DNA of 64,000 bases from Avena insularis (lineage: Eukaryota; Streptophyta; Magnoliopsida; Poales; Poaceae): positions 234,401,661 to 234,465,660 of the forward strand of contig CM042685.1 of NCBI GenBank assembly GCA_023614405.1, written 5' to 3'. Made by a program: the position numbers and the translations under genes. Below are positions 12,466 through 23,762 of the stretch, piece by piece; positions within the stretch are counted from its first letter, which is position 1, and every line of letters begins with the position of its first letter. The notes beneath the pieces were generated by a model. That model did no database searches and was not told the origin of the DNA. It saw only the letters and a list, made by a program, of their open reading frames with translations.

Positions 12466-14575
12466 ACGGAGCAATCGAACTTTGTTGGACATGGTTCGAT
12501 CGATGATTAGCCAGTCAGATTTACCATTATCATTTTTGGGTTACTCTCTAGAAACAGTAGCTTTCACACTAAACAGGATACCATCTAAATCCGTAGTTAA
12601 GGCGCCATATGAGATGTGGACTGGAAAGAGTCCCAGTTAGTATTTTCTAAAGATTTGGGGTTGTGATGCATTTGTCAAGCGACTTCAGTCGGACAAGCTA
12701 ACACCCAAATCAGATAAGTGCATTTTCGTGGGATATCCAAGGAAAACCTTAGGGTACTACTTCTACAACCGAGAAGAGGGCAAAGTGTTTGTCGCTCGTA
12801 GCAGTGTTTTCTTAGAGAAAGAATTTCTCACAAAGGGAACGAGTGGAAGGTCGGTGCGACTTGAAGAGGTTCAAGATGAGCCGGTCGGGGATGCTTCTAT
12901 GAGTGATGCTGTTGTAGCAGAACAAGTTGAGGAACCCGTTGCAATAGAGGTACCACAACCACGAAGGTCGACGAGGCTCCACGAAGCGCGGGAATTATTA
13001 TTGTTAGACAATGATGAGCTTGCGACCTATGCAGAAGCGATGGTGGACCCAGACTCTGAGAAATGGCTGGTCGCCATGAGATCCGAGATAGAGTCCATGA
13101 GAGACAATCAAGTTTGGAACTTGGTTGACCTGCCTGATGGTTTTATAGGCATCGACTGCAAATGGATCTATAAGAATAAGATTGATATGGATGGAAATGT
13201 TCACATCCATAAAGCTCGACTTGTTGCAAAAGGTTTTCGACAAGTTCAAGGAGTTGACTACGATGAGACTTTCTCGCCCGCAACAATTCTTAAATCTATA
13301 CGGATCATTCTAGCCATTGCTGCACATTTATACTATGAGATATGGAAGATGGACGTCAAGACGGCTTTCTTAAATGGAATCCTTACTAAGGACGTGTATA
13401 TGATGCAGCCCGAAGATTTTGTCGATCCAAATAATGTTGGAAAGGTATGCAAACTTCAAAAGTATTTATGGGCTGAAGCAACCATCTCGGAGTTGGAACA
13501 TTCGATTTGATGAAGTTGTAAAGGAGTTTGGCTTCATCAAGAACGAACAAGAACCTTGTGTCTACAAGAAGGAAAGTGGGAGAGCGCTTGTATTTCTAAT
13601 CTTATATGTAGAAGACATATTGCTGATTGGAAATGACATTCCTATGATCGAGTGTGTTAAGACCTCATTGAAAATAGTTTTTCGATGAAGGACTTAGGAG
13701 AATCGGCATATATTCTAGGCATCAAGATCTATAGAGATAGATCAAGGAGGCTAATTGGATTAAGCCAGAGTACATACATTGACAAAGTGTTGAAATGGTT
13801 CAGCATGGAAGAGGCTAAGAAGGGGTTCTTGCCCATGTCTCACGGCATTAAACTCAGCTAGACTCAGTGACCTTCGACTACTGATGAGTGTGAGCGCATG
13901 AGCATGGTTCCATATGATTCGGCTATTGGATCCATCATGTATGCAATGATATGTACTCGCCCAGATGTTTCCTATGCTCTAAGTGTTACAAGCAGATACC
14001 AGGCTGATCCAAGTGAAAGCCACTGGACAGCAGTAAAGAATATCCTTAAGTACTTGAAAAGGACTAAGGATGTGTTCCTAGTTTATGGAGGTGAGAATGA
14101 ACTCAGTGCAAAGGGTTACACAGATGTGAGTTACCTTAACGACTCAGATGACTCCAGATCGCAATCTGGTTATGTGTTTTTCATGAATGGTGGTGCCGTG
14201 AGTTGGAAAAGTTCCAAGCAAGATATGGTGGCCTCCTCTTCAACAGAAGCTGAATATATTGCCGCCTCAGAGGCTGCAAAGGAAGCTGTTTGGATTAGGA
14301 ATTTCCTGATCGCTCTTGGTGTGGTTCAGGGCACGTCCAATCCCATGGACATCTATTGTGACAACAATGGTGCTATTGCACAAGCCAAGGAACCTAGACA
14401 GCACCAGAAGAACAAACATATTCGCATGCGTTACCATCATATTCGTGAGTTCGTTGAGGATGGTAGTGTCATGATATGCAAAATACATACGAACTCAAAT
14501 GTTGCTGATCCCTTTACAAAGCCACTCCCGCATCCTGCGCATGAAGCGCACACAAGAGCAATAGGTATTAGATAA
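12466..14575 (+). pseudogene. Copia pol relic: end of integrase, reverse transcriptase, RNase H
   Basis: Plus-strand coding sequence of a Copia element. In order it has the integrase C-terminal part (12,480-12,830; motif FVGYPRKT), the reverse transcriptase (about 13,020-13,690; AVDPDSEKW-like start, KARLVAKGF, MDVKTAFLNG) and RNase H (13,898-14,575; SSSTEAEYIAASEA, YCDNNGAIA, KHIRMRYHHIRE). It is broken by a TAG at 12638-12640, by frame changes near 13,462 and 13,675, and by stops near 13,860. The catalytic YVDD box is YVED at 13605-13616, losing the first aspartate. The 5' half (gag, protease, most of integrase) is missing, cut by the Gypsy LTR at 12465. A polypurine tract and 3' LTR follow. 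Confidence 0.93.
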
Positions 14576-14595
14576 ATCTAGATTGACTCTAGTGC

Positions 14596-14605
14596 AAGTG
14601 GGAGA
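14596..14605 (+). other. Polypurine tract of the Copia element
   Basis: AAGTGGGAGA lies directly before the LTR start at 14607, where plus-strand DNA synthesis is primed in Copia elements. Confidence 0.8.
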
Positions 14606-14606
14606 C

Positions 14607-15906
14607 TGAAGGAAATATGTCCCAGAGGCAATCATAGAGATGATTATATTTCATGTGTATCCATGGGTTATTGTAATGTTCCTTGAATATCTATATATCA
14701 GGCAACTTGTATTGATTGGCAATTACATGAATTATTTGTGAAGCTCTTTACTTGTATGGTTATCTAATAGTTGTTCCTAGTCGGAGTTTATGTGAGGCCA
14801 CACATGAATATTAGACTAGCACATCGATTGGTTGATGACTATGTTTCGCAAGTAATAGACATGAAGATGTCAAACCAATAATGTGGACACATGTTATGAA
14901 CATGGGGTTGGACTGACCCAACTTGAGACTGACAATTATACTTGCAGCTCTATCTCTACACATCGTGTACGTTTTGCCCTTAGACCTGAGATTGTCGCAT
15001 GTACTTGAGACGTGGATCGACCTACTTTGGGGCTATCAACCACTGCTCCGTAACTGGGTAGTTATAAAGGTAGCTTTCGAGTTTGTCCTGAAGCATGCTG
15101 CAAGGCATTGGTCAATCAAGATGGGATTTTCCTCTCTCTACTTGAGAGAGATATTTCTAGGCCCCTCGAGTGATCGGATCCAGAAATGCATGACCATGCT
15201 ACATATGGTTAAGAGTTAACCTCGTAAAGGGATTCCAAATCACAGTATTGAGAAAGAGAGGTCAGCTTTGAGCTAGACCAAATATCGTGAGTAAGGGAAA
15301 GACATGTACTTAACCTTGTGATGGTTCGTCCGAATGATCTTTATATGCGTTTAGGAGTTGACACGTCTTGCTAGAGGCCGCTACCAACTATTGACGAAGT
15401 AAGTGTACTCATGTCATGTCTATGCGTGTATAAACCTATAGGGTCATGTACTTAAACGGCTGGAAGCCTAATGAGCATTGGATCCGAATTAGACCAGGCT
15501 TGGGCTACTAATGGGCTGCTAATGTGGAAGCCCACTAGGGACGCCTATATAAGAGAGGGTGAGGCGACCTGACTAGGGTTGAGCATTCCACCCAGCCGCC
15601 ACTCCTCTCACGCATGTTTTGCACGTGCGGACCTAGTAGTCCGGCATCTGACGCTTTCACCCCGGACGTGTGGATACCTCGGAGGTGCTGCAGTTGTAGC
15701 ACTTAGATGAGTCGTGTAAAGGGGAGTTGCTCATGGGACAAGGACAAGAAGGAGATGTAGAACATCTATACCGCCTCGACACGCTTCATCAAGTTCCACA
15801 ATTGCGCGTCTAGTGGTAATCCTAAGATCTATGACAACAGTATTTCTGGTTTACGCAGTGGAATTTTTTTTGATTTACGCTAATATAGCCTATCCGTATC
15901 CGTTCA
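14607..15906 (+). mobile_element. Copia 3' LTR
   Basis: Begins TGAAGGAAATATGTCCCAGA right after the polypurine tract. It shares the GTCCCAGAGGCAAT-type start and the CCGTAACTGGGTAG block with the solo Copia LTR at 7340, so the two belong to related families. The right border is uncertain: the usual T-rich LTR tail is at 15,868-15,890 and the next plausible CA end is 15,906. A CTATATAAGAG motif at about 15,545 is a likely TATA box for the LTR promoter. Confidence 0.75.
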
Positions 15907-16499
15907 CCCGAGGCCACCCGTAGCCCCAGAGAACGCGCGCCGCCCGCCGGAGGACCCAAGGTACCGGGCAAGGCCACCACGCCGGAGGCCGCGCAAAGGT
16001 AAAGCTAATTTGTTGTTGTTTCTATAGAGTTGAGCTTTTTTTAGGCTTTAAGCTGAAATGTGGTGGTAGTTCCATCACAGCGGCATACCAGATGTGATGC
16101 CCACCTGCTTCCCGCCTTCCAGGATTGAATACGCGGGCAACCATGGAGTTGGCGGTGTGTCTCAGCAGCTATACACTTGTCTAACAAGCCTCCAGATTGG
16201 CCAGGTGGAGGATTCGATGGGCTGGACCGTGCAACTGAAATAGCAATAATCTGCCTTCCTCGCGTCGATGCTTGCAGAAAGGTCCCAGCCAACATGTTCA
16301 TGGGCATGCAGGGTCCTCCATCTATCTAGATTAAAAAAAAACATGGTCATACCGTCGTCAGTTTTGTAGGCTCTGTCGAATTGGCGTCCTGGTGATGGTG
16401 ACGCGCAAGTCAGCGTATGCACCTTTTCTTTTAAGTACAGATTTATTTAGTTTGGTCAATACCAGTTCCTTTGTGCAGACCAGCTAGCGATGTAAAGTA

Positions 16500-16668
16500 C
16501 TCTCTCCGTTTCAAAATATAAGATGTTTTAAATTTATGAAAAAAATGAATCTAGACTTGTTTTAGTATGTAAATTCACTTAACTTTAGGATGAATCTATA
16601 CACTAAAAGAAGTTTAGATTCATTTACTTCACAAAGCTAAAACATCTTATATTTTGAAACAGAGGGAG
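16500..16668. mobile_element. Stowaway-type MITE (169 bp)
   Basis: Terminal inverted repeats of the type CTCTCTCCGTTTCAAAATAT at the left and its near complement ending GAAACAGAGGGAG at the right, flanked by TA at 16498-16499 and 16669-16670. The inverted similarity continues inward through AAGATGTTTTA. Non-coding. Confidence 0.9.
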
Positions 16669-17698
16669 TATTAGGATGAATTGTCATATGCGGTACCTTT
16701 GTTCATGATGGTAATAATAAGTAATAAGAGCTTTCGCGCTGTTGCTTGCTAGAAACGGCCAACCACGCTTGCTTGTATCTTCCAGCCGTGATGACTGATG
16801 AGAAGTAGGAGTACATGGCAACCACGTTCCAGCCCTCGACGACGACGGCGATGGCTCTCGTTCGCTGCTACTCCGACCAACGTCCAACTCCGACGGGCAG
16901 GCAGCGTGTAGACAAGTGGATAAGGCAGGCAGCGGCGCCAAGGTTGGCTTGGCTGGTACCGTCGTATTGCCATGATGATGATGATGCTGTTCGTTTCTGT
17001 GTGCCCATAATATATATACGTCCAGCCAGCCAGCTACCCGGACCGGGGGTCCTGATCCGGCATGAATACTACAGCTCAATGTATCCTTCCTTCATTCGTC
17101 GGAACGCCAAGCCTGGATTCCTTGAATGAAACGATAACCTAGAGAATGTCGCACACAACGATTAGGGTACCATACTGTCACGCTATTACTGTCACGCGTT
17201 TGAGCTCAACGGCCTTGGCGCTGAATTCTTGGCATCTGTCTCGCTCTCTACCTGCCTGCGAGTCTGCCACGGATCACTCAGTCGTTCATCAATGACATGT
17301 TCTCCCTCTTCTGGCCACGGCTCGTACTACGTTCATCACGGCAACGTAGGCAGGCAGCACAGCACCATCGTCATGCGAAATCGTTTACTTTGCCTGCCGG
17401 ACCGTCCGACAACGACTTTGCCCTGCCTGCCTAGTACAAACACGCTTTTGTCCTACTCGACGACGGTCGTGGATATGGATGGAGTTTTATACTTTGTGAA
17501 TTGTGATGTGGCCCCATATCCTGCCTGTATTTGCTTTGTTTGGTACCGCTGCTAGCTCCTCGGTTAAGATCACACCAAACTTTCTGACTAATAAGCAGGT
17601 ATGCACATTCGCCGCGTTTCAAGGCCCAGCCAGAGATAGGGTGCAGTCAAGAACCACAGGGACCCTAAACTATTCCCCCTTCCGCCGGCCACACCTCT

Positions 17699-17746
17699 AA
17701 GGTAGTACGTATACATCGCCAAATTAAGGTAGTACGTATACATCGC
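17699..17746 (+). repeat. Two direct copies of a 21-bp unit
   Basis: The 21-bp unit starting AAGGTAGTACGTATACATCG occurs at 17699-17719 and 17726-17746, separated by six bases. It looks like a local duplication. Confidence 0.85.
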
Positions 17747-17881
17747 AGGGAATAATATCCCAAGCAGCTGTGCTGTATTATGTACTATATGTCAGGCAGG
17801 GACACTACAGTATACCACAGTACCTGCTCAAGTGCCATCGACCACTAGGAGGTCCGGTGTCGTAAAGTTTCGTTTTTCATA

Positions 17882-18001
17882 CTCCCTCCGACCCATATTA
17901 GCTTGGATTTATCTAGATTTAAATAAATCTAGACACTATTTAGTATATAGGTTCGTTTAAATTTTGATAAATCCAAGTCAACTAATATGGGTCGGAGGGA
18001 G
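17882..18001. mobile_element. Stowaway-type MITE (120 bp)
   Basis: Ends CTCCCTCCGACCCATATTAG and its complement at the right, flanked by TA at 17880-17881 and 18002-18003. The short interior is almost one long hairpin. Non-coding. Confidence 0.93.
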
Positions 18002-18210
18002 TACCTATGTCTCCGCTTCACGGGGGCGACCACGCCGCCGGAGGACACGCGGGGCGAAGCCCGGCATTAACGGCTGCAACCTTCTCCCCTCCCCTTTTCT
18101 TGCTGCGGTGGTGGTGTTTTATCGGTGTTGTTGGATGGAGGCACAACTCTGCAGTCCTCAGTGGCGAGCTCGATCCGTGAACGTTGAGGAAGGAAGTCGT
18201 CTCCTCCTAC

Positions 18211-18525
18211 GGCAGAATGGACAAAAATAACCCTTTCTGAAAAGGATTTCACGAAATGACCTCTCTATGTAAAAATTTCACTGGACTAACCCTTTGGGTA
18301 ACGCCTAACAGCAAGGCGCTACACTCTATAGTGTAGCACCTTGCCGCTAGGCGCTATGCCCCCTGCCAGGGTGGCACCGTCTGGCCCCATCCGGCCGTGT
18401 GACGCTCAGGCGCTATGCCTGCACGAGTAACGCCCAGGCGCTATGCCCAAGGTGTAGCGCCTATCTGATAGGCGCTATATTTTAATGTGTAGCGTCTAGC
18501 ATATAGGCGCTACACTTTGGGACTT
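18211..18525 (+). repeat. MULE left terminal inverted repeat
   Basis: Matches the right end (32843-33165) in inverted orientation with modest divergence. The outer 100 bases include AACCCTTTGGGTAACGCC. The inner part is packed with short inverted units built on AGGCGCTA / TAGCGCCT, likely transposase-binding or hairpin-forming subterminal repeats. Confidence 0.9.
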
Positions 18526-18805
18526 AACCTGTCGCGCCCAAGCCCCTTCCCACCCCTCCCATTCACTCCCAGGCGCCAGGAAGAACAGCAAGGAGGCGCC
18601 ATGCTGCCCCCTTCTCCCCTCCCACTCAAATCCCTAGCAAAAACCAACAGATCTGAGGGATTTCACCGTGGATTCTCTCCCCCATCCTTCCCTCAAGGTA
18701 ATCCCCTCTCTTTCATCCAATGAATCTTGCACGTTATCCTCAAACCTTAGGTCTAGTTGGATTCATAATATGGCCTATTTGTGCATGTTTTTTGTTACTT
18801 GGTAG

Positions 18806-19131
18806 TTATATATTAGTTGTATTTGATGGGGAATGGAAGTTATAATATGTTCTTCCGTTTACAATCCTTGTCTTGTTCCCCAAAGGTTCAACCACATGAA
18901 CCATGCCCGGGTTAGCATCGGTCATCACTCCCAACAACCTTGGGATTCGGTTATAAGATTTCTCCCAATCACCGTACAACATCTTGAATGCGGCTTGCTT
19001 AGCCTTCCATGCCTTCCCGTACTTCACCTCGTAGTGAAAGAGGGCTTTCACATGACCATCTTGATGCTCATTATTGGAAACGACGCGATGTCATTGGAAA
19101 GCCTATAAGCGAGGAACTCAGAGGTGAGTTG
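18806..19131 (-). pseudogene. MULE transposase fragment, C-terminal side of the insertion
   Basis: Minus-strand remnant continuing the transposase from the other side of the Copia insertion. QLTSEFLAYRL is encoded next to the CCGGT duplication, then YEVKYGKAWKAKQAAFKMLY and GDWEKSYNRIPRLLG, which are typical of the region between the DNA-binding and catalytic parts of plant MuDR-family transposases. A small deletion/frameshift lies near 19,055. After VHVVEPLG similarity to the family ends and a stop follows at 18806. No DDE residues are present. Confidence 0.82.
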
Positions 19132-19136
19132 CCGGT

Positions 19137-20499
19137 TGAAAGGATCGTATGGGCACCTAGAAGGGGGGGTGAATAGGTGCTACTTTAAATTTTCTTCTTT
19201 TTCAAATTAGGGCTTGACAAGAAAGGTAAATTCTCTAGATTATGCAACTATGGTGAATTTACCTATATGTCAAACATGCAAAGATAAACACAACACTAAG
19301 CAAGTACAAGTAAGTAAAGTACGGTAAAGGATAGAAGTAACCAAGGGAGTGGACGCGGAGACACAAGGATTTGTTTCCCGTAGTTCCTTCCTTTTGAGGG
19401 GAAGTACGTCTATGTTTGGAGAGGGGGTGGTATCAAACCACCAACACCAAGAGAGGCCTCTCTTGTTCTCCGTTGAATCTCACCCCAACGGGATCGATTC
19501 ACCTTCCACTATATCGGCAACCTTCAAGGTGGAAGCCAACACCTTTACAAGTTTGGGGTACACATCCACAACTTAATCGGAGGCTCCCAAATACAAGCAA
19601 GTTGTCAAAGAAATCAAAGACAAGCTTGTAAGAACCAAAACAAGAACTAGGGTTTCCAAGAAAACACTAGAGCAAAGGGGCCCTCAATTGAATGAGGGGG
19701 GAAATGAAGATCTCTTTTGGTGAAGTAGTAGATCGGGTCCTCCTCCTTCGATTCCCCAAAGATCAAAGACTTTGGGTGGTGGATTGAGGAGATCTTGAAG
19801 ATTTGGTGGCTCCAATGGTGGTCTTGACTTTAATGTGGATGAGCACTTTGTCCCAAGGTAGGTGGAGGGGTATTTATACCCCTCCAAGAGATCTAGCCGT
19901 TGGAGCCTTTAATGTAGCGGTAGTACCGGAAGTTTAAGCGGTACTACCGGATCTGGTACCGGAAGAGCAACTTTCAAACTTCATATGCCCTGGCCACAGC
20001 GGTATCACAGTGTGGTGCTACCGTAAAGCGGTAGTACTGCTTATGGGAACCGGTACTACCGGACGGGCAATGAAATATGCAACTTGGTCGAAAAACTTTC
20101 TGTCACGCCAGGTAGCAAGGTACTAAAATGCGGTACTACCGCATTTTAGTACCGGGGTGAGCAGTGGCCTTTTATAGGTAGTACCGCATTTTAGTACCGG
20201 AGCGAGCAGTAGCTTTTGACAAGTGGTCAAAAAGTTACTGTCGCGCTAGGTACTAAAATGCGGTACTACCGCTTTTTAGTACCTAGCCCGGTAGAGGCTT
20301 TTTGACAACTGATCAAAACCCATCGTCCGTCGTAGCAAAAACTATCGCTTTTGATGCTGCGCCAGTGTAAAGTTCGACGATTGTTTAACCATTGCAAAAC
20401 CTTTTTCAATGCACCTGCGATACACTTGGTAAATAATTAGTCCGATATGTGTGTTGTTATAAAACACCAAAATCACTAGGAATAGGAAATGCTCTTTCA
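19137..20499 (-). repeat. 3' LTR of the Sirevirus element
   Basis: 1363 bp, TGAAAGGATC...GCTCTTTCA. In the first 230 bases it differs from the 5' LTR at about five positions plus an indel (near 2%). The segment 19,915-20,290 contains repeated CGGTA(C/G)TACCG units and two long hairpins (20119-20153 and 20249-20283). It is about 100 bp shorter than the 5' LTR because of indels in this repeat-rich part. Confidence 0.95.
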
Positions 20500-20513
20500 A
20501 TCTCTCCATTTTT
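20500..20513 (-). other. Polypurine tract of the Sirevirus element
   Basis: Minus strand AAAAATGGAGAGAT lies directly before the 3' LTR. The second Sirevirus copy has a purer G-rich tract at the same place. Confidence 0.75.
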
Positions 20514-20984
20514 GGTGTTTGATGACAACACACTTTTTGCAGGGTAATCCAATGATGACAAGATAGAGATGGGGCTCCCCCTGGATATGTAGAATCAAGC
20601 CCCACTCTATCTAATACATTACCTGGGAGTAGAAGTCGCACTTAGAGCACATACCTTTGCTAAATAACATGTGATGACCAATATTGATTAGGAATGAGGA
20701 AGGTCGTCACATACACAATATAAGATGGATCCAAATGAGAATAGCCATATTACACACAAGATGGATCCATACGATAACCACATAGTCTCACCATACATAG
20801 CACAAATAGTTAGTTCACACATAATAAGAGGCAAGCAAATAAAGTTCACAAGCGAATAAAAATCAATGGAAAGAACGAGCTTGTGACTTTTCCCTCGCAA
20901 ATCCCGCATACCTAATGTGCAACTTCTCCCCCTTTGGCATCAAGACGCCAAAAAAGGACAAGAGCAACACTAACGTCCTGGAAA

Positions 20985-22516
20985 TCACTCGTCATCATCA
21001 TCATCAACCCATGTATCCCATGCATCATCATGATTTGGCGGGGCACGGAAGGAGGAGGTGGCATCATCATCCCAGTGGTTGTGCTTGGAGATCCATTGGT
21101 CTTCTGGGGTAATGTTGTTCTCGGAGCCCTTGGAGACGGTCAAACCTTGAGCCTCCATCATTTCCTTCTGACGAGCACATGACTTCTTGGCATAGACATG
21201 GGCCTCGTACATGCGTTTCTGATTGTCCACTTGGAAGCAGAATACTTGCTTGAGTTTGGCCTCAATCCTCTTGGCCCAAGATGGCTGAGTAGGCTTGCGA
21301 CGTGAGACCACAAAGTCAGCATCCTTCTGGGCATCATCAGCATCACCGGATCCCTCCTCAACTGGGTTCCCATCCTCATCAACAATCTGACCATCGACAT
21401 TGCGTGGTTTGAGATGGGTCTTGATCAACAGATTCTTGTAGCGGTGAGTGACAAGGCGAACAGAAGGCATGTCACAGGAAATCACGGGGCACTTGCTAAT
21501 AATGAGAGCCATGATATATGGAGCAAAAGGAGGCACCCTTCTTTGAAAAGTGGCACAGACCATTTCATTCCAAATAACATCCATCACATCCATAGGTTGA
21601 CCGAAGTCACGGTGGTGAAAGGTGGCGAGCATGATATCCACCATGAAGGCATGTATCTCATCAACATTCCTAGCTCAGGGGGCGACAGTCTCACGGAAAA
21701 TGCGATGCAAGATGTCATATGTAGGTAGAAGCCCTTTGATCTTTCCAGGGATACCGCGCCCTCGGATGTATAGTGGTGCAAGAGCATCCTTCTTCTTGGG
21801 GCGATCATTGTTGTGGCACCGAAAGCCAACGAGAGTGTCCTTGCCATGGTCTTCGTACCCGAGAATAGCCGCGAACTCAGCCAACATTGCTTGCTTCACA
21901 ACACCCTCGGTAATCCAGGTGAATGTCCGAGATTGATTCTTGGCAAAGTGAACGGTTGCATAGAACTGAGTAATTAGCATTGGGTCATAGTTGCACCGGA
22001 ACTCCATAATGGGAAGCAAGCCAATGTTGGTGCAAATCTCAAGAGCTTCACCAAAGTATTGCAGGTTCTTCCTCACATAATTCATCTCGATCCACTTTTG
22101 AGGGACCACAAGTTTGTCATCTTTCATGAGTATATCATGGAACACCCACTCCTGGAAATCCGTATAGAAAAGGCTACCTTGCCGAGCTTGAGATTGAGCA
22201 GCCACATATGGATTGACAGACCGCAGTTCATGAAATTCTGTCTCACACAAATCAGTTAGCAGCTTTGGCCCAGATGGCCCTGAACTGTGGCTCTTGCGAG
22301 GACCGGAGGGAGGAGGAGGTGGAGGAGCCTTACCATGACCAACACTTTGCTTGACCCCCCCCCCCCCCCGACGACCACGAGTTGTTTGTAGTTTCAGACG
22401 GGCGCTAGGTTGAGGCATGATCTCCTCTTCTGACTCAGTCTCTGACTCAGACTCATAGTCCTCAATCTCATAGTGAGCTTTGGAGCGTTTGCGAGATCCC
22501 CGGGAACCCCCTGCAC
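20985..22516 (-). pseudogene. Accessory ORF downstream of pol in the Sirevirus element
   Basis: A long minus-strand reading frame of unknown function between RNase H and the 3' LTR. From its N-terminal side it has an acidic Ser/Glu stretch (ESESETESEEE), a basic Gly/Arg and Pro-rich linker, then a folded-looking region (YFGEALEICTNIGLLP, RTFTWITEGVVKQAML) similar to what is annotated as putative plant transposon protein. Next come a charged helical, possibly coiled-coil stretch (KLKQVFCFQVDNQKRMYEAH) and an Asp-rich C-terminus. One TGA at 21675-21677, where the second copy has CGG, breaks the frame. The start may be spliced: CTTTCACAG/GT at 22517/22516 is a good acceptor and no ATG fits upstream in frame. 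A homologous ORF is at 63356-64000. Confidence 0.75.
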
Positions 22517-22609
22517 CTGTGAAAGAACGAGGGAGATAGCATAGGGGTAAGGGCACAAGAACCCGAGACAAACAGATGATGGAACTCTTGGTTTTAAAAA
22601 AAATTGCTG

Positions 22610-23250
22610 TCAGTACGGGGCGGTAGTACCGGACCAGCACACGCGGTAGTATCATAAGCGGTAGTACGAAAAGATTCAGATTACTACCAGCGACCACAGT
22701 GCAGATCTGAGACGTAAATCCATGTACGGGCAGTAAACTTGATGTAAAACAGGAATTCCATCGGTCTAAGTGGTAGATCTTGTAGATAGCACACGGTACG
22801 ACCTCAAGAATACGTGTTTTATCCAAGAATCAAAGTCACCCTAGATTCAATGGAGAAAACAAGTGAGAAGAAGAGGAGGGCGGTAGTACCGGTGTCCATG
22901 GCGGTGGAGAATGAGGAGGAGCCCGCGAGGAGGCCGGATCCGGTGTGGATTCGGGAAAAGGAGAAGGAGGGCGGGGCTCCGGCGGCGTTCTCTTGCTTCG
23001 GCGGCGGCGGTGTGAGGAGTGGAGACGGGGGACTAATGAGGCACTGAGAGGTGCCTCTCCCACGTCTCCAATCTTAATCAAACACTCTGGGCTTAGTACA
23101 GCGGTAGTACCATAGGAAGCTACCGGTAGTACCGCACCTAGGAAGTTTCCAGACAAGATCCTGGAAACTGATCCAGACGCGGTAGTACCGCTAGCCTTTT
23201 ACGGTAGTACCGTTTGGCGGTAGTACTGCTAGTTAGCACCGGTAGTACCG
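22610..23250. repeat. CGGTAGTACCG array in front of the accessory ORF
   Basis: Contains at least five exact CGGTAGTACCG units and several near matches, for instance near 22,620, 22,882, 23,130, 23,182 and 23,240, the same unit that fills the LTRs. Between them (22,836-23,047) is a GC-rich, Pro/Ser-coding segment on the minus strand that could be an untranslated or first exon of the accessory ORF. Confidence 0.7.
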
Positions 23251-23762
23251 TAACCACGTAATGTAGAGAGGATACATAAAGTGGAAGGTTCTTGTGCAGA
23301 GTAGATGAGTTTTGTCGAGGGATAAGAATGGCTTGGGTTTAGAGAGTCACACTGATATGGGCCAATACACTCAAAAATTACTAAAAACATATGAGGAGCC
23401 AAATGTGAGTGCATGGCCAAAAGAACAAAACCAACTAGAGGATGACAAACACGAGTAAGAACCAATTCAAAAGTGACAAACATGAGTAAGCACATCAACC
23501 TCTCGAATGAGAGGGGGCGGTGGCCTAGGCCACCATGTTTGAGTATACTCGGCTTGGCACCACGAAGATATATCTTGGGTCCATTACCGAAACTCATCAT
23601 TAAGCTCACATATCACAAAATGATATTAAGAGGAATGATTTTGTTTACTTTGCGCATAATGGGGGGAGGGATGGTCCAATCAATTAGGACCGCACTCCCC
23701 CTATGTCCATGCCTACACCTAAGCCAAATATGGGTCGAATATTAGGTGAGAGTGCAAGATAA

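Larger units (their letters stand above)
15907..18201. other. Non-coding stretch between the Copia LTR and the MULE
   Basis: GC-rich at the start (15,907-15,990), then mixed composition. Open frames up to 131 codons on either strand show no domain, conserved motif or splice-compatible structure. Apart from the two MITEs and one short duplication listed separately I see nothing to annotate. Confidence 0.5.

Noticed and set aside
19900..20300. GGTAGTACCG repeats read as a possible satellite or microsatellite
   Set aside because: The units are spaced irregularly and lie inside LTRs with defined borders, so they are part of the element rather than a satellite array.
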